Assembly: GCA_905250115.1 (NCBI GenBank)
Contig: CAJNOI010000168.1
Coordinates: 73,730-137,729 of the forward strand
DNA length: 64,000 nt
Direction: 5' to 3'
From: Adineta steineri
Lineage: Eukaryota > Rotifera > Eurotatoria > Adinetida > Adinetidae
The notes beneath the pieces were generated by a model. That model did not search any database. It saw nothing but the letters and a program-made list of their open reading frames with translations, and was not told the DNA's origin. Below are positions 1 to 10,823 of the stretch, piece after piece. Both the position numbers and the translations under genes were made by a program. Positions within the stretch are counted from its first letter, which is position 1. Every line of letters starts with the position of its first letter.

Positions 1-148
1 GTGGGTGTGGGTGGGTGAGTGAGGGTTTGGGTAGGTGTGGGTGGGTGTGGGTATGAGTGGATTTTCTAGTCATTCATTCACCTACATTCATCACCCACAC
101 CCACCCTCTCCCGATCGGTCTCACTCACACCCACACCCACATTGAATA
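1..148. repeat. Telomere-like hairpin element 1
   Basis: A G-rich arm of GGGTGTGGGTG-type units (1-60) is followed by an AT-rich spacer and then a C-rich arm of CACCCACACCC-type units (92-148). The arms are imperfectly complementary, so a single strand could fold back. The unit resembles the bdelloid telomere hexamer TGTGGG (known biology). The left edge is cut by the window, so a longer array to the left cannot be excluded. Confidence 0.7.
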
Positions 149-655
149 TCGAAATACCTTATTTGGACTACACTCGAAGAATTCTTCTCTCTTGTATGCA
201 AATTCGCTTCTCCTGTGGTGAGAAAAAACCACATTTGTTTAACTTGTATCGGCAATACTTATGACAGTCGAGTATGTGCGCTTTTTCTTTCTTTTCTCAT
301 CTGTTTGTTGTTTTTTTGTTACAAATTCTGAGACGTGATTTTTATTATTGTGCTCTTGGTCAGGTAAGGCATCTTATTTTAATTACATTTTCTCCACTCA
401 CAAGGGAAATCTGGCAAGGCCTTCCTATTTGTCTGTCCTCATCAGTAATCTTCATCAGTGAAAGCAAACAAATCGAAAATGAAACTGCGCAACTATATGA
501 ATCTTGTGCAACTATAAAAACCGAATGTGCCTTTACAGAGCGACACATCAGTTGATTAATCTATACAAGAAAAATGAGGCATTTTAGACAGTAAAACACA
601 ATGTTTTGGGCCTTTAAAGATAATTTGATACAGTCTCTGGCAGTTATAATAATGT
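149..655. other. Intergenic, no gene seen
   Basis: AT-rich DNA between two telomere-like elements. The 93-codon open frame at 274-555 has no recognisable domain, and the overlapping antisense frame is equally open. I see no tRNA or other structured RNA here. Confidence 0.6.
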
Positions 656-757
656 AGGGTGGGTGTGGGTGTGGGTGTGGGTGTGGGTGTGGGTGTGGGT
701 GTGGGGTGGGTGTGGGTGTACAGCTCATCTTGTACCCGCGCCCACACCCCCGCCCAT
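656..757. repeat. Telomere-like hairpin element 2, best preserved array
   Basis: About eight near-perfect GTGGGT units on the plus strand (656-718), a short spacer, then a C-rich arm (about 733-757). This is the longest uninterrupted hexamer array in the window and has runs of three G at the spacing expected for a G-quadruplex. A frame across it would encode a Thr-Pro repeat, which is a by-product of the repeat. Confidence 0.8.
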
Positions 758-909
758 AAACACACGCTCAAAATAAAATTAAACTTTGTATTTTTTGATT
801 ATTAAAAGAACAAAACTACAATCATAAAAGGAAAGTTTTTGATGGAACTAAACCGACTAATGTAAAAGCAAAACAGAATAAATGTCACAAATACGCTTTG
901 GCAAAAAAT

Positions 910-3851
910 TTAACTAAATACAGGTAGATTTTTAAGATTTTCATGAACGTTGAGCATCTCATAGGCTAAATCATTGATAGTTGTATCTTTCATGTGGTAA
1001 TCTTGTTCAGTAACGTCATCGTTACAAAATAAATCGCGAGCATTCAATGCTGCTATGCTAGCTTGATGAGCAACTGATGGAATAGCTTCCGACGCAGACG
1101 ATCGAGCATCGGTAAAACATAGATGATACGTTAATAATTGTAATTCATCAGCTGTAAAACCAATTTCATCTAAGAGAACATGATAAAGTGGCGGACGATT
1201 AACTCCTCGATAAGTACTATGAGAATTCAAGTAGAAATCATGTTGATACGGATGAACAATTGTAGTATCAATAACACAACCAATTGACATATTATCTGTT
1301 ACTCTGGATGAATCTTCAGATTTTGAAGTTTCTTGATTTGGATCGGAGTTATAGGTAAAAAAACATGTATTATGACGTCTCTTCACAGCAACAACTGTAA
1401 GAAGAGGATGTTTAGTTTTATCACCATACATTTCTAGAACAAAGTATATATACTATCAAAAGAAGATACATGTATTCACCTAAGTAACTTACTGTCAAAC
1501 GCTTGACGAATTGCTGGAATTTCACATTCAAGAATTTTCGAAACTCGTTTATTCTCAATTCCTATATAATTCATGTTTAGAAATTTCTTATAAAATTAAA
1601 TTAAAATATTCACCATCTCTATAGAAGACGATTTTATTTGGCAAATATCCATTTTCTTGTCGATTATAATCCAATAATTCTTCAACCATTTTACCTATAC
1701 CAGCAATAGTATCAATTGGAAATTTTCCGTTTCCTGGATATTGTTTACAAACACGTCCAGCTGATCTTGCACAAGATGAGTCAACGGAACCAATGATCGC
1801 TGAAATTCCGAAATATTTTATCATGAAAAAGTATATAAAAATATTCTACCTGCAATTGATGGATATTCATGAGAGTCATTCATTCCATGTAGAATATTCG
1901 CACCAAAAAACATGTACAAATCTTTTTCGGATTGTTTCTTCTCTAATGCCATGTCCAGATCAACTTTTGTATTAATACCACCATTTTTAAAATTAATTTT
2001 TCGAATTAAACCTTCACAATAACTGTTTAAGTTGTTTTCACTGATTGGAATTTCGGAATATCTCACACATTGAGTCATTATACCTAAAAAATTGAAATTT
2101 CAATATCCCATTTCGTTCAAATAGATCATTTACCATGTCTTATTGACCCACATTTTTTTATATTTATTCTAAGTTGTGTAAGATCATCTTCGTGGCTTTC
2201 ATCCATAAGACAAATCATGAATTGACATCTTTGTTCAACCATTGACTGAAAATGTTCATCGATATCTTCAAATATAGGTGCTATATTATGTTCTTCATGA
2301 TGTCCGTAAATATTATAGCGTTCCATAACCTAAAAAAGATAAATCAGCATTTCCGTAAGACGTATTTGATTCTGATCTTATGAAGATCAAAGAGATATAG
2401 TATTTTCTAATAGAACTTCTTCAAAACCAGAAAACTTACATCAATTAAGGTATGTACAAACACATCAACAACAGATTCATTCCCTTTGAAATTTCGACCA
2501 AAATATGTGATAGCTAAGTTTGATATTGGTTTAGGTGTAAATATATGTCCACCAAGAAAAATGACACCATTATCAACATGAGCTGGATAATGTAAACCTG
2601 ATTTGATTCTTGGTGGAGTCAAAATTCGAGCATCAAATTCTAACATTTCATCAATGTTAGTTATATAAAAACCAAGGGCTTGACAAAGTAAACTGGAGTT
2701 ATAATTACAACTTTTAATTGTATTCGTAATTCGAAGATAACGTTCTTCTGGAGTAGGAACATAGTTACCACCTTCTTGTATTTGAGAAAACTAGAAAATA
2801 CACAGTAATAGATTATTCAGTTTTTCATTACTGAATCTCTTACAGGTTCATAGATCTGCCATTGTTTGATTTCACAAATTTCTAATGGTAAAAAATGCAT
2901 TCTATCATAAGCGCTTCTTGCTACATACACTTGAATACATGGGTAATCAGGTTGAATTAATGTAATATTTTTCGCATGTTGAAAATAATCAGTTAATGAT
3001 TCGCCTGGTCTTATGTAAATCTCTGCCGGTCGTTTATAAACAAATGCATCGAATTCATACTCTATTCTTCGATTCGATTCCTGCGTGACAATCAAACACT
3101 TCTGTAATATTTGGTTCAATTGTTGACATTCATCAACTGATGGTATATCATTTCGACCGATTTGTTTATGGATAAAATCAATTAAAGACATATCAGAATA
3201 AAATGTTGACATTCTAGTTTGAATATTCAATGTTAATCGATGAGAAGACAGATTTAATGTTTGAATGAAACCATTTCGTTGTTCGAAACCATTTCCAAGT
3301 TCTTTTACTGTTTCATCAACGAAGTAATTTTTGTTTTTAACAGTTTTAATTCGATCTTGAAGGGATCTCTTCAAAAGAGTTTCCAGAATATGTACAGTAT
3401 CGTACGGATATATTTCTGTTTGGCCACGGATATAATCATTAATATCAATTGTTGACCATTGATTAATTAATGATTTGACATGAAGTCGATTTTGACCATT
3501 TTCGTTAAACTTGAATTGTGGTGTTAACAAGTTCGATGTACTACATAGATATTTTTGTTCATCGTACCATACAAAAACATTTGGTTGTAACTGATGATTA
3601 GAAATGATTGATTGCATAATAACAGCACATCGTGCTCGACCGTCTATTTCTCTCCAATTATTAGATTTGGTGTTCATTTCTTCTATCGCTGCATCATATA
3701 GATAGATTGGAATACTGTTCGCGAGAGAACAGGTAAAATGATTCGTGTATAAATGTTCTTTTCGATCATCTGAATTTTTTGAAACGATACGAGTCGGCAT
3801 TTTCGACAAAACAAGTGTTCCTTGGTAAGATTCAGTGTGATCAGATGCCAT
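910..3851 (-). CDS. Argonaute-family protein, slicer site substituted
   Basis: Seven exons on the minus strand: 2844-3851, 2440-2790, 2134-2329, 1850-2083, 1614-1799, 1493-1561 and 910-1433. They join in frame to 855 codons, the usual Argonaute length. In order the protein shows an N/linker region, a PAZ domain (about residues 215-335, ending in FLPLEIC), a MID domain and a PIWI domain beginning near MTQCV. PIWI landmarks include PSIAAIIGSVD, FYRDG, RPPLYHVLLDE and FTADELQLLTYHLC. The protein would bind a small RNA and guide it to RNA targets. Of the catalytic tetrad D-E-D-H, the first Asp (GADVTH in active enzymes) reads GANILH, the Glu finger (MVEELL) and the second Asp (YRDG) remain, and the final His is replaced by Ser (IPSVAHQAS). 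It is therefore probably not a slicer and may act by recruiting partners. It cannot be placed in the AGO or another clade without a tree, but RPPLYHVL is AGO-like rather than PIWI-like. Confidence 0.93.
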
Positions 3852-3979
3852 TTCAAATAATTTGCGTTTTTAAGAAAATCAATTGAGAACTGGAACCGTT
3901 TTCTAAATAAAAGAATGCTCCATATGTTATTTAAACAAGACTACACTTATGAAGGACAAAAGTAGAATATATCATCAAT

Positions 3980-4041
3980 TGAGGGTGTGGATGTGGGTGG
4001 GTGCGAGATATATTTAATATTCTTACCCATACCCACCTCTC
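3980..4041. repeat. Telomere-like hairpin element 3
   Basis: TTGAGGGTGTGG-type arm, a 25-30 nt AT-rich loop (TATATTTAATATT) and a CCCATACCCACCTCTCA arm. The two ends are near-complementary (TTGAG...CTCAA). Same design as elements 1 and 2. Confidence 0.7.
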
Positions 4042-4953
4042 AAATGAAACTGTGCACCTTTGAACGATTTGATGTTTATACATTTTTACTGCGTTCAGCA
4101 GACTTTTTTTCAACAAGCAAATTTCACCGAAAGATCGTTTCAAAAGAAATGTAAGAGCAGTAAAATTGTGAAAGTGTATTTAAATAACGAAAACAAGTGG
4201 TGTCCTTTAATGGTGATTTCGAGTTTTTTTTCTGTTCTATTCTTTAATGATAAAATGAACACATAAAAATACCCACACATGATGACTGTAAAAATCCATC
4301 TTATAATGCGCACCATGTTTCTTTTTCTTTTTCAAATTATGTACATAACGACAAATGCACTTACCAAAGAAGTATTTTTCATTTTTCTCTCTATAACAAC
4401 AATAGATACTTGACAAAAGAAACATTTGCAAATTATTCGAACACATTCGTGCATTAACATTCATACAAAACAAGATGGTAGATTACACTAAAACAGTAGG
4501 TGCTCTACGAAACTAAAAAGTAGTTTCGAAACTCTTTCTAAGTTTCATAGGAAATCTTTTTTCTCTCGAACTAAGTTGTACTAAATTGCAACTAAATACA
4601 TCCTAAGACTTTACCAAATATTATTTTTTAAATTCATCCCGAGTTTTAAACGAGACAATATTCATTCGACTCTTCTTATACATTATTTCTATGTTTGCGT
4701 GTTAATACATGTAATGTTTTGCTTGTTTTTTGATCTTCTAACAATGGGTAATAGTACTTATTAGGGGAAACCAGAATTCTGGTTTGGTTTGAAATTTCGC
4801 TGACTTTTCGAGCAGAATATCCTGCTGGGCACTAAGATGTCCAAGTCAGTACTACGAATTAAACACATAGGTTATTTAAATATGGTTATCTTAAGAATTT
4901 GATCAGATGACTTGGAGCTCGAACCAAAAAACGATCGGTATATCGAGCCAGAA

Positions 4954-4997
4954 ATGGGTGTAGGTGTAGAAAAGAAAAAGGTAAACACTCACACCTT
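4954..4997. repeat. Telomere-like hairpin element 4, degenerate
   Basis: A short GGGTGTAGGTGTAG arm and a CACTCACACC arm separated by a purine-rich spacer. It is weaker than the others and probably a decayed copy. Confidence 0.4.
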
Positions 4998-5346
4998 CAA
5001 GATGGTTATTAATATGCTATTTATTAATACATACTACTCTTTCTTTTACATGGTATGCGTAGTATTGCTGCTCTAGTAATGGATATTTTCTCTAAGCGTC
5101 ACCAAATTTTGAAAGACGCCGCCACAATAGACTAATTTGTAGTCTTAACACTTACCAAAAATCAATATTACACGGGCTAAGCTTTGATTCTTCTGTTAAA
5201 TGTCATAAATATGTGTTTTTTAAGTACCTCAGATACGCAAAGTTAGTAGAACTAATTTCAGTCTTTGTTTTATACTTTCAGATACTCAAATACATAATAA
5301 CTAACACATTTGCTCTCTTAAAAACGAGAGAAAATCAGTAAGAATT

Positions 5347-6429
5347 ATGGGTTCTGTATTTGGGAGAAAATCAAAGTCATTGGAGGATGTTGAATGGATG
5401 TGGCAATCGAATCCAAATCCACCGTTAGGAAGTGAACTGCCCACATGGAGTCATTTTTCCCATGTCGAAAATTTAATTATCGAAAAAGCATTCTCTAAGA
5501 AAAAACAACGAGCTGTCTTGGATGGTTATTATATCGATTTCAACGATAAAATGCTGGTATCTGACAGCGATAATAAAAAGCGAAGATCTGTGAAAAGAGT
5601 GATGCGCAAGGGAGAAGACAAACATTTAGAAGAAGAACGGTTTATGTATATTCCTGTTTCATCGGATCACTCATTTGGTGGTGAATATGGCTTCATATCA
5701 CCATTCGTTATAGAAGTTAGAAGACATTTGGGTCTTCAGATAGATGAACTTCCTTCCAGAAAACCACACCTAATACCTATGCTTGTTGAGAAAGCGGCGC
5801 AAGGTATCATTCAAGAAGGTAAACATATCGGAAAACAACGAGAAGCAAAAGAACTGGCTGATATACTTCGAGAAAAAAAGAACAAAGAAATGGAAGAAGT
5901 ATGGCAATGCTGTGCTTATCTATATTCGTTGGAGAGCTTCTTGTACAAAACATTAAATACGACTATGAGATTAGTTGGAAGCGAAAAAGATGAAAAGATT
6001 TGGCGAAGTAAAGTTCAAACATTAGGTCCATTTTGTTTGTTGCTATGGGATGATCCATTCAATACAAAAATGAAAACGAATATCGAACTTTACCGTGGAA
6101 CCTACCTAAAACCAGAACAGATTGTTGCTTATAAAAAAATGGCCCAGAAAGAGGATGAATATGGATCTTTTCAAGGATTCTCATCAGCTAGTCGAAGTCG
6201 TCAAAAAGCAGAACAATTTGGAAATACGCTGTTCATCATGAAAGTGAAGTTTGCTTTTATTGCTGATCTTAGTGAATTATCTGAATACCCTAATGAAGAA
6301 GAAGAACTTGTTACACCAGGTGTATGTTTTCGTGTTCTGCGTATCGAAGAGGAGTCTGAAACAGGCAAACATTTAATCTACTTGGAATTAAGACAACGTT
6401 TTTCTGGTGAGTATGACGGTTTGCTATAG
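5347..6429 (+). CDS. WWE-domain mono-ADP-ribosyltransferase
   Basis: Single exon, 360 residues. Residues 14-85 look like a WWE domain: paired Trp in VEWMWQS, then PTWSHF, VENLIIEKAF and GYYIDFNDKM. WWE domains bind ADP-ribose or (iso-ADP-)ribose polymers. The C-terminal half fits an arginine-type ART fold of the R-S-E class: Arg in ELYRGTYL, the Ser motif in FQGFSSASRS, and the ExE loop in NEEEELVTPG. The expected reaction is transfer of ADP-ribose from NAD+ to a protein or other target. There is no signal peptide, and the start MGSVFG could be N-myristoylated at Gly2 (inference). The WWE plus ART combination is recurrent in bdelloids. The substrate is unknown. It lies on the same strand as the AIG1-type GTPase 1.2 kb downstream. 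Confidence 0.85.
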   Translation: MGSVFGRKSKSLEDVEWMWQSNPNPPLGSELPTWSHFSHVENLIIEKAFSKKKQRAVLDGYYIDFNDKMLVSDSDNKKRRSVKRVMRKGEDKHLEEERFMYIPVSSDHSFGGEYGFISPFVIEVRRHLGLQIDELPSRKPHLIPMLVEKAAQGIIQEGKHIGKQREAKELADILREKKNKEMEEVWQCCAYLYSLESFLYKTLNTTMRLVGSEKDEKIWRSKVQTLGPFCLLLWDDPFNTKMKTNIELYRGTYLKPEQIVAYKKMAQKEDEYGSFQGFSSASRSRQKAEQFGNTLFIMKVKFAFIADLSELSEYPNEEEELVTPGVCFRVLRIEEESETGKHLIYLELRQRFSGEYDGLL

Positions 6430-6515
6430 AGCAAATATCCCGCCCCCCTCTTCCTCCAGTCAGTCATAACTTCGATTATCTGCTTTTTTCTTGTGCACTG
6501 ATGGGTCACGCAAGT

Positions 6516-6567
6516 TAGGTGGGTGTGGATGAGAGTTCCCTTTATACTCACACTCTCACTCATCCAC
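6516..6567. repeat. Telomere-like hairpin element 5
   Basis: GGTGGGTGTGGATGAGAG arm, a short loop TTCCCTTTATA, then a CTCACACTCTCACTCATCC arm. The arms are largely complementary over about 20 bp. Confidence 0.65.
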
Positions 6568-7289
6568 AAAGGTTACATAGGAAACTTCTAAGAAGTATCA
6601 TAGTTAAAAGATTTTGTACTAAAATTTTCCGCTTTATCCATAATACAGGCAGATGTTCGGAAATCAAAAATGAATCCACCTGAATTTCTCTGTGCGTTTA
6701 TTTATGCATTAGTTATTCTGCAAACAACTTGACATAGTCTAATGCTGTTGTTTGGAACTGAACCTTTCTATATGAGTTCTTCTTGAAAAAATACTAATGC
6801 CCTCATTAATATGGCAACGACTCATACGATTTCGCCGAAAACAATATGCTATCTTGCATCTCGATGCCATATATGTACAATCTAAACTAAACTAATAGGT
6901 GCAATACGAAACATTAGACATGATGGAGAATATTTCAACGGATTTCGAGAAACCTAAAACGATTCTTCTTCTGGACAAAGTCGAAACCTTTTTAGATTTT
7001 GTAGAAGGAAAAACGGTTCCTCTTGAGGATACCAAGCGTTGTCGGTTCTGTCCGGACTTTAATGTTTCGCATGGAATTTCAAGTGTTTCATACTAAATCT
7101 AAAAGGTTTCACATTTTCTGTAGAAAACCGTTTTTAGTTTTACAGAACTTAATAATATTTCATATAAACGCGAGAAAAATTAAGAATGAACTTTGGTTTT
7201 TCTAACCGATGTTCACTCAGATATTTGGAATAGGTCCCCAGCCCTGGAATACTTCCCAAACTCGATTCTCTATCGAATGGTATAAGTTA

Positions 7290-7362
7290 AGGGTGGGTGT
7301 GGGTGAGAGTCTGAGTGTCCGTGTAAGTAAAAGTAAGATATAAGTCCCAAAGCAACACTCTC
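7290..7362. repeat. Telomere-like hairpin element 6
   Basis: GGGTGGGTGTGGGTGAGAG arm with a long AT-rich spacer and a short, decayed ACACTCTC arm. The G arm is well preserved and the C arm mostly lost. Confidence 0.6.
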
Positions 7363-7647
7363 AAATTAAGAATAACTCGATAGTAGCTTAACCTATATTT
7401 TGATGCGATTTTCCCATCAGCTAATTTGTTGGTGATTTTCACGAAACTTTCACACTGGAGCGAGTTCTCTTTTGGTACCATTCCGCTAAAAATAATTTAT
7501 GTCCAGTGTATTACAGTGTTGGTTAATCAGATATCAATCAAACTGTTGTATCCGTAGCTGACGTATAGTTACTATTTCATATAATATTACATAAATTCTT
7601 AGGAGCACCAAAAAGTGTAGTATTTCTCATGCCTCTACACAAATCAA

Positions 7648-8782
7648 ATGGTGTTTGTTTTAGGAAGAGACAAAAAACGCTTGAGCATCTACAAAACATC
7701 AGGTGAAGGGCAAACCCAATTCAATCTTGCTGCTCGCCTCACTGGTCTTGATCCTAATAATCTCAGTGATAAAGCTCTCTCTCGTCTTCTCGGTGATATC
7801 GATCTTCATAATCTCACTGATACTGATGCTGTCCTTCTTGATGAGCTTCTTGGCTTTGAGGCTCAATACATCAAACACGGTGATGTTGATCTTCATAATC
7901 TTACTACTACCAATGCTGTCCTTCCTGGTTTTGAGGCTCAACGCATTAGACACGGCGATATCAACGACGAAGTTCGAATGGTTCTCATGGGTGCCACCGG
8001 CAATGGTAAGGAATACACACGGTTTTGATAATTACTGGAACATTTGTCTCTCTCATGTTTCAGGAAAGAGCTCTTTTGGAAATACCATCATAGGAAATAA
8101 AAAATTTAAAGCTCAGAGAAGCGAGTCGTCTATTACGAAAATCTGTACTGTGGAGGAACGCGAGTACAAAGGCAAACAAATAGTTGTGGTTGATACTCCG
8201 GGTTTTTTCGACACCACTCTCTCGGGTGACGTAATTGAAGATGAGATTACTAAATCATATCAAATCTTAGCTCCTGGGCCGCACGCATTTCTTATTGTTC
8301 ACAGTGTATGCAATCGTTTCAGTGCAGAGCAGCGAACAGCGGCTAAACGAGTTACGGCGGTCTTCGGCGAAGAGGCAGCCAATTTTTGTGTAGTTGTATT
8401 CACTGGAATAGATATAATTGAAGACGAATATCCGACTATTGAAGATTATCTGGATAGTTTGGAATCTGACTCCCATTTGAAAAAAGTATTGAATGACTTT
8501 GGAGGACGGTACATAGCAGTGAATAATAAAGGAGATAATGCTCATAAGGAAGACGTACTTAACGAACTACTACGCATGGTACAAAGAATGGTGTCTCAAA
8601 CGGCTAATGGTTTCTACTCATCAACTAAGTTTGAGGAAGTGGCTGACGTTGTAGACAAACTAAAGGCGCAAGGTCACAACCTTAAGAATTCAGATGGTTC
8701 TATCGTATTGATGCCAGAAGTGAAACAAATCGTAGGTACTTACCTTCGTCAAAATCTTGGACGAAATTCTCTCTACAAATGA
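7648..8782 (+). CDS. AIG1/GIMAP-type GTPase
   Basis: Two exons (7648-8005, 8064-8782) give 358 residues. The 58-bp intron interrupts the P-loop codons: GATGNG before it and KSSFGN after it form the G1 motif GATGNGKSS. Further motifs are DTPGFFD (G3) and FTGID in the G4 position, and the spacing fits the AIG1/GIMAP (septin-related) GTPase family, which is linked to immune-cell survival in vertebrates and pathogen response in plants. Before the G domain, residues about 48-108 contain an internal repeat (GDIDLHNLT..AVL..GFEAQYIKHGD, then GDVDLHNLT..AVLPGFEAQRIRHGD) that I do not recognise. No transmembrane segment is obvious at the C terminus. The neighbouring WWE-ART gene makes a stress or defence role plausible but unproven. 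Confidence 0.88.
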
Positions 8783-9848
8783 ACAAGGATCTTCCATCGA
8801 CCCCGTGCTATTTGCGATCTCGAAAACTATACTTGTTTGAAGTGTGCGAAGAAACGAAAAAACATAGTAACTTTTTTAGTAAAACTAATAGCCAAAAGGT
8901 GGAGGGCGGGTAAGGCCATTTTGCGACCCCCTTCAGAATTAATTTATTTGTATCAGGCTTGAATAAGGGGTCAATAGTGACCTTGAGGGTGCGTCTGAAT
9001 GTTTTGGGTGTTGGTGTATGTGTGTGGATAAGAGCGCGTGTCGGTGAGAGTGTGAGTGGAAGTCGATAAATGAAGGAATTTTGCATTCACACCCCACGCA
9101 CCCTTTGACGCTCATACCCTCACCCTCAAGAACTAGTTTGATAATTGCTGCATTTGCGCATTTGTTAGATCATTCATTAAGATATTCTTATATACATAGC
9201 GATAATAGTTCTTTAAAATGAACACCAAGTTCTCAAACAACATTTTTTTCCAGATGAGACGTCTGATCATTCTCGATCCAAATGAAATACACAAAGAAAA
9301 CCAAGCCAATCGAAGATCATGATTTATTCTGCTGGATAAGTGAGCACCGTATTTATGTGTGCGTAGATCAACTTTCATTCACTAATAACTGGGTGAAAAG
9401 AAGAAAATAAACTTCTCACAAGTAAAATCAGATAAAACTCAAAACGAAATGAAAGTAAAGATACGTACATTCAAAGAAAGCAAAATATATGACATTCATC
9501 ACTGTTCTTTAAATCTTTTTCTTTCTCTGCTTTATATCATTCGGTCTTATTGGCATGCCATTTACTTCCATATGAACGTTCGAGTAGACTATTCAATTTA
9601 GAACAGAATAACAAACTCGGTCTATTTAAAAATGTACTGAACAAAAGATTAAACACTAGTGGGAACACTCATACGATTTTTGTAGACCAATATCACAAAC
9701 TTCTCAATAGGAAATAACTCATCTTTATACAGCCAGGTATTTTCATCAGTGTTTCAAAGATTGTAAGATGCTTTTTCTTGTATGTCTATAAGTTAATTTC
9801 AAAATTCTTTTACTTTTCTAATACGAAAAAAAAGTTCTTATAGTACAA
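8783..9848. other. Intergenic (3' sides of GTPase and NHL genes)
   Basis: Convergent intergenic region holding the largest telomere-like hairpin (8982-9130). The remainder is AT-rich and I see no gene. Confidence 0.6.
8982..9130. repeat. Telomere-like hairpin element 7, largest copy
   Basis: About 149 bp. The ends form a clean inverted repeat, CTTGAGGGTG against CACCCTCAAG. Internally a GT-rich half (GGGTGTTGGTG, GGTGAGAGTGTGAG) faces a CA-rich half (CACACCCCACGCACCC). Its sharp terminal inverted repeats are the best evidence that the family is a defined element rather than drifted microsatellite. Confidence 0.7.
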
Positions 9849-10823
9849 TTAACAAAAAAGATCTCCACCTTCGAATAAAAATTTTTGTACGCGAAAATTC
9901 TTAAAATCAGCAACATATAAATTATGTTTTGAATCAAAGGCCACATTTCGTGGATCATTCCAGTACTGAGTACCAAATACAAGTACTCCTTGTTTATCCA
10001 CGACAGTTTCCACTGTACCATCACGTGCATTTATTCGTCGAATACGACTTTCACCTCGTTCAACAAAATACACATTGCCATAACGATCCAATGTCACATC
10101 TGTAGGTTCCTTCAAACCACCTACTAAAACAATACCTTTTGGATCACGGGCATTTATAATCTTTTGAATTGTTCCATCATTTGTTCCTCTTGCATTAGCT
10201 GTATAAGCTGTTCCACATTCATCTACGTACAGACCACTTGGATTAGTCAATTCAATTGCAAACCGAGTTTTTTCTCCTGTTTCTATCGAATATTTCACCA
10301 ATTGCCATGGTGAACCGTATCCTTCATCAACCAATTGTAAAACAAATATATTACCTTGGTTATCAGGATAGATCGAACCGGGATAGGAATTTTTAGTATC
10401 AATAATTTTACTATCACTACTGTTAGGAAACAATTTAAGTGCTCGTTTATTATAATAATCAGCAATAAATAAATTACTATCGGAGTCGACGAACACATCA
10501 CCTGGATAGAATCCCGTATTATTTAATGCACCGCAAATAGTTGTACCAACATTTGAACCAGATTGAAATTTTTGTACTCGGTGATTTCCAAAGTCACATA
10601 CAAGCAGATCATCATTCTGATCAAGAAATATGCAAAATGGATGACCAAGCTTCGTGGTTGAATTTCCTTCAGTTCCATCTCCAGCAATTGTTATTCCTTG
10701 TTGACTCCATTTTGGTTTGGTACAGTTAGATAGATTTGGTGGAGCTGCAAACGGACTACATTCAGCTGACAATGCACCGATTGTAGTACTGATCAGAAGG
10801 AGAAAGTATAATAAAATACCCAT
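9849..10823 (-). CDS. Secreted NHL-repeat beta-propeller protein
   Basis: Intronless, 324 residues. The N terminus (MGILLYFLLLISTTIGALSA) is a clear signal peptide with cleavage expected near ALSA-EC. The rest is made of repeated NHL-type blades, each with a hydrophobic-D-x-x-G/N-N-hydrophobic-Y/F-V/I-A/C-D pattern: CIFLDQNDDLLVCDFGNHRV, DVFVDSDSNLFIADYYNKR, DVTLDRYGNVYFVERGESRI and NVAFDSKHNLYVADFKNFRV. This suggests a six-bladed extracellular propeller used for binding. The ligand is unknown. There is no enzymatic motif and no membrane anchor. NHL proteins are strongly multiplied in bdelloids (general knowledge). Confidence 0.85.
   Translation of the reverse strand: MGILLYFLLLISTTIGALSAECSPFAAPPNLSNCTKPKWSQQGITIAGDGTEGNSTTKLGHPFCIFLDQNDDLLVCDFGNHRVQKFQSGSNVGTTICGALNNTGFYPGDVFVDSDSNLFIADYYNKRALKLFPNSSDSKIIDTKNSYPGSIYPDNQGNIFVLQLVDEGYGSPWQLVKYSIETGEKTRFAIELTNPSGLYVDECGTAYTANARGTNDGTIQKIINARDPKGIVLVGGLKEPTDVTLDRYGNVYFVERGESRIRRINARDGTVETVVDKQGVLVFGTQYWNDPRNVAFDSKHNLYVADFKNFRVQKFLFEGGDLFC

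Larger units (their letters stand above)
3852..5346. other. Intergenic, upstream of Argonaute and ART genes
   Basis: Divergent intergenic region between the Argonaute (-) and the ADP-ribosyltransferase (+), so both promoters should lie here. It contains two telomere-like hairpins (3980-4041 and a degenerate one at 4954-4997), a perfect 18-bp palindrome centred on GAATTC (4768-4785) and a small inverted repeat, CGAAACTA...TAGTTTCG (about 4508-4525). No coding frame has recognisable content. Confidence 0.55.
6430..7647. other. Intergenic between ART and GTPase genes
   Basis: Contains two telomere-like hairpins (6516-6567, 7290-7362). Around 6983-7130 there are imperfect inverted segments (GAAACCTTTT..AGATTT against AAATCTAAAAGGTTTC) that suggest a decayed element. 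The open frame at 6899-7096 has no domain I recognise and no splice context, so it is not called. Confidence 0.5.

Noticed and set aside
556..771. Open frame on the minus strand encoding a Thr-Pro repeat
   Set aside because: It is a translation of the telomere-like (GTGGGT)n array and has no independent coding evidence.
6899..7205. Two overlapping open frames of 60-65 codons
   Set aside because: No recognisable domain, no splice context, and overlapping imperfect inverted repeats suggest a decayed element.
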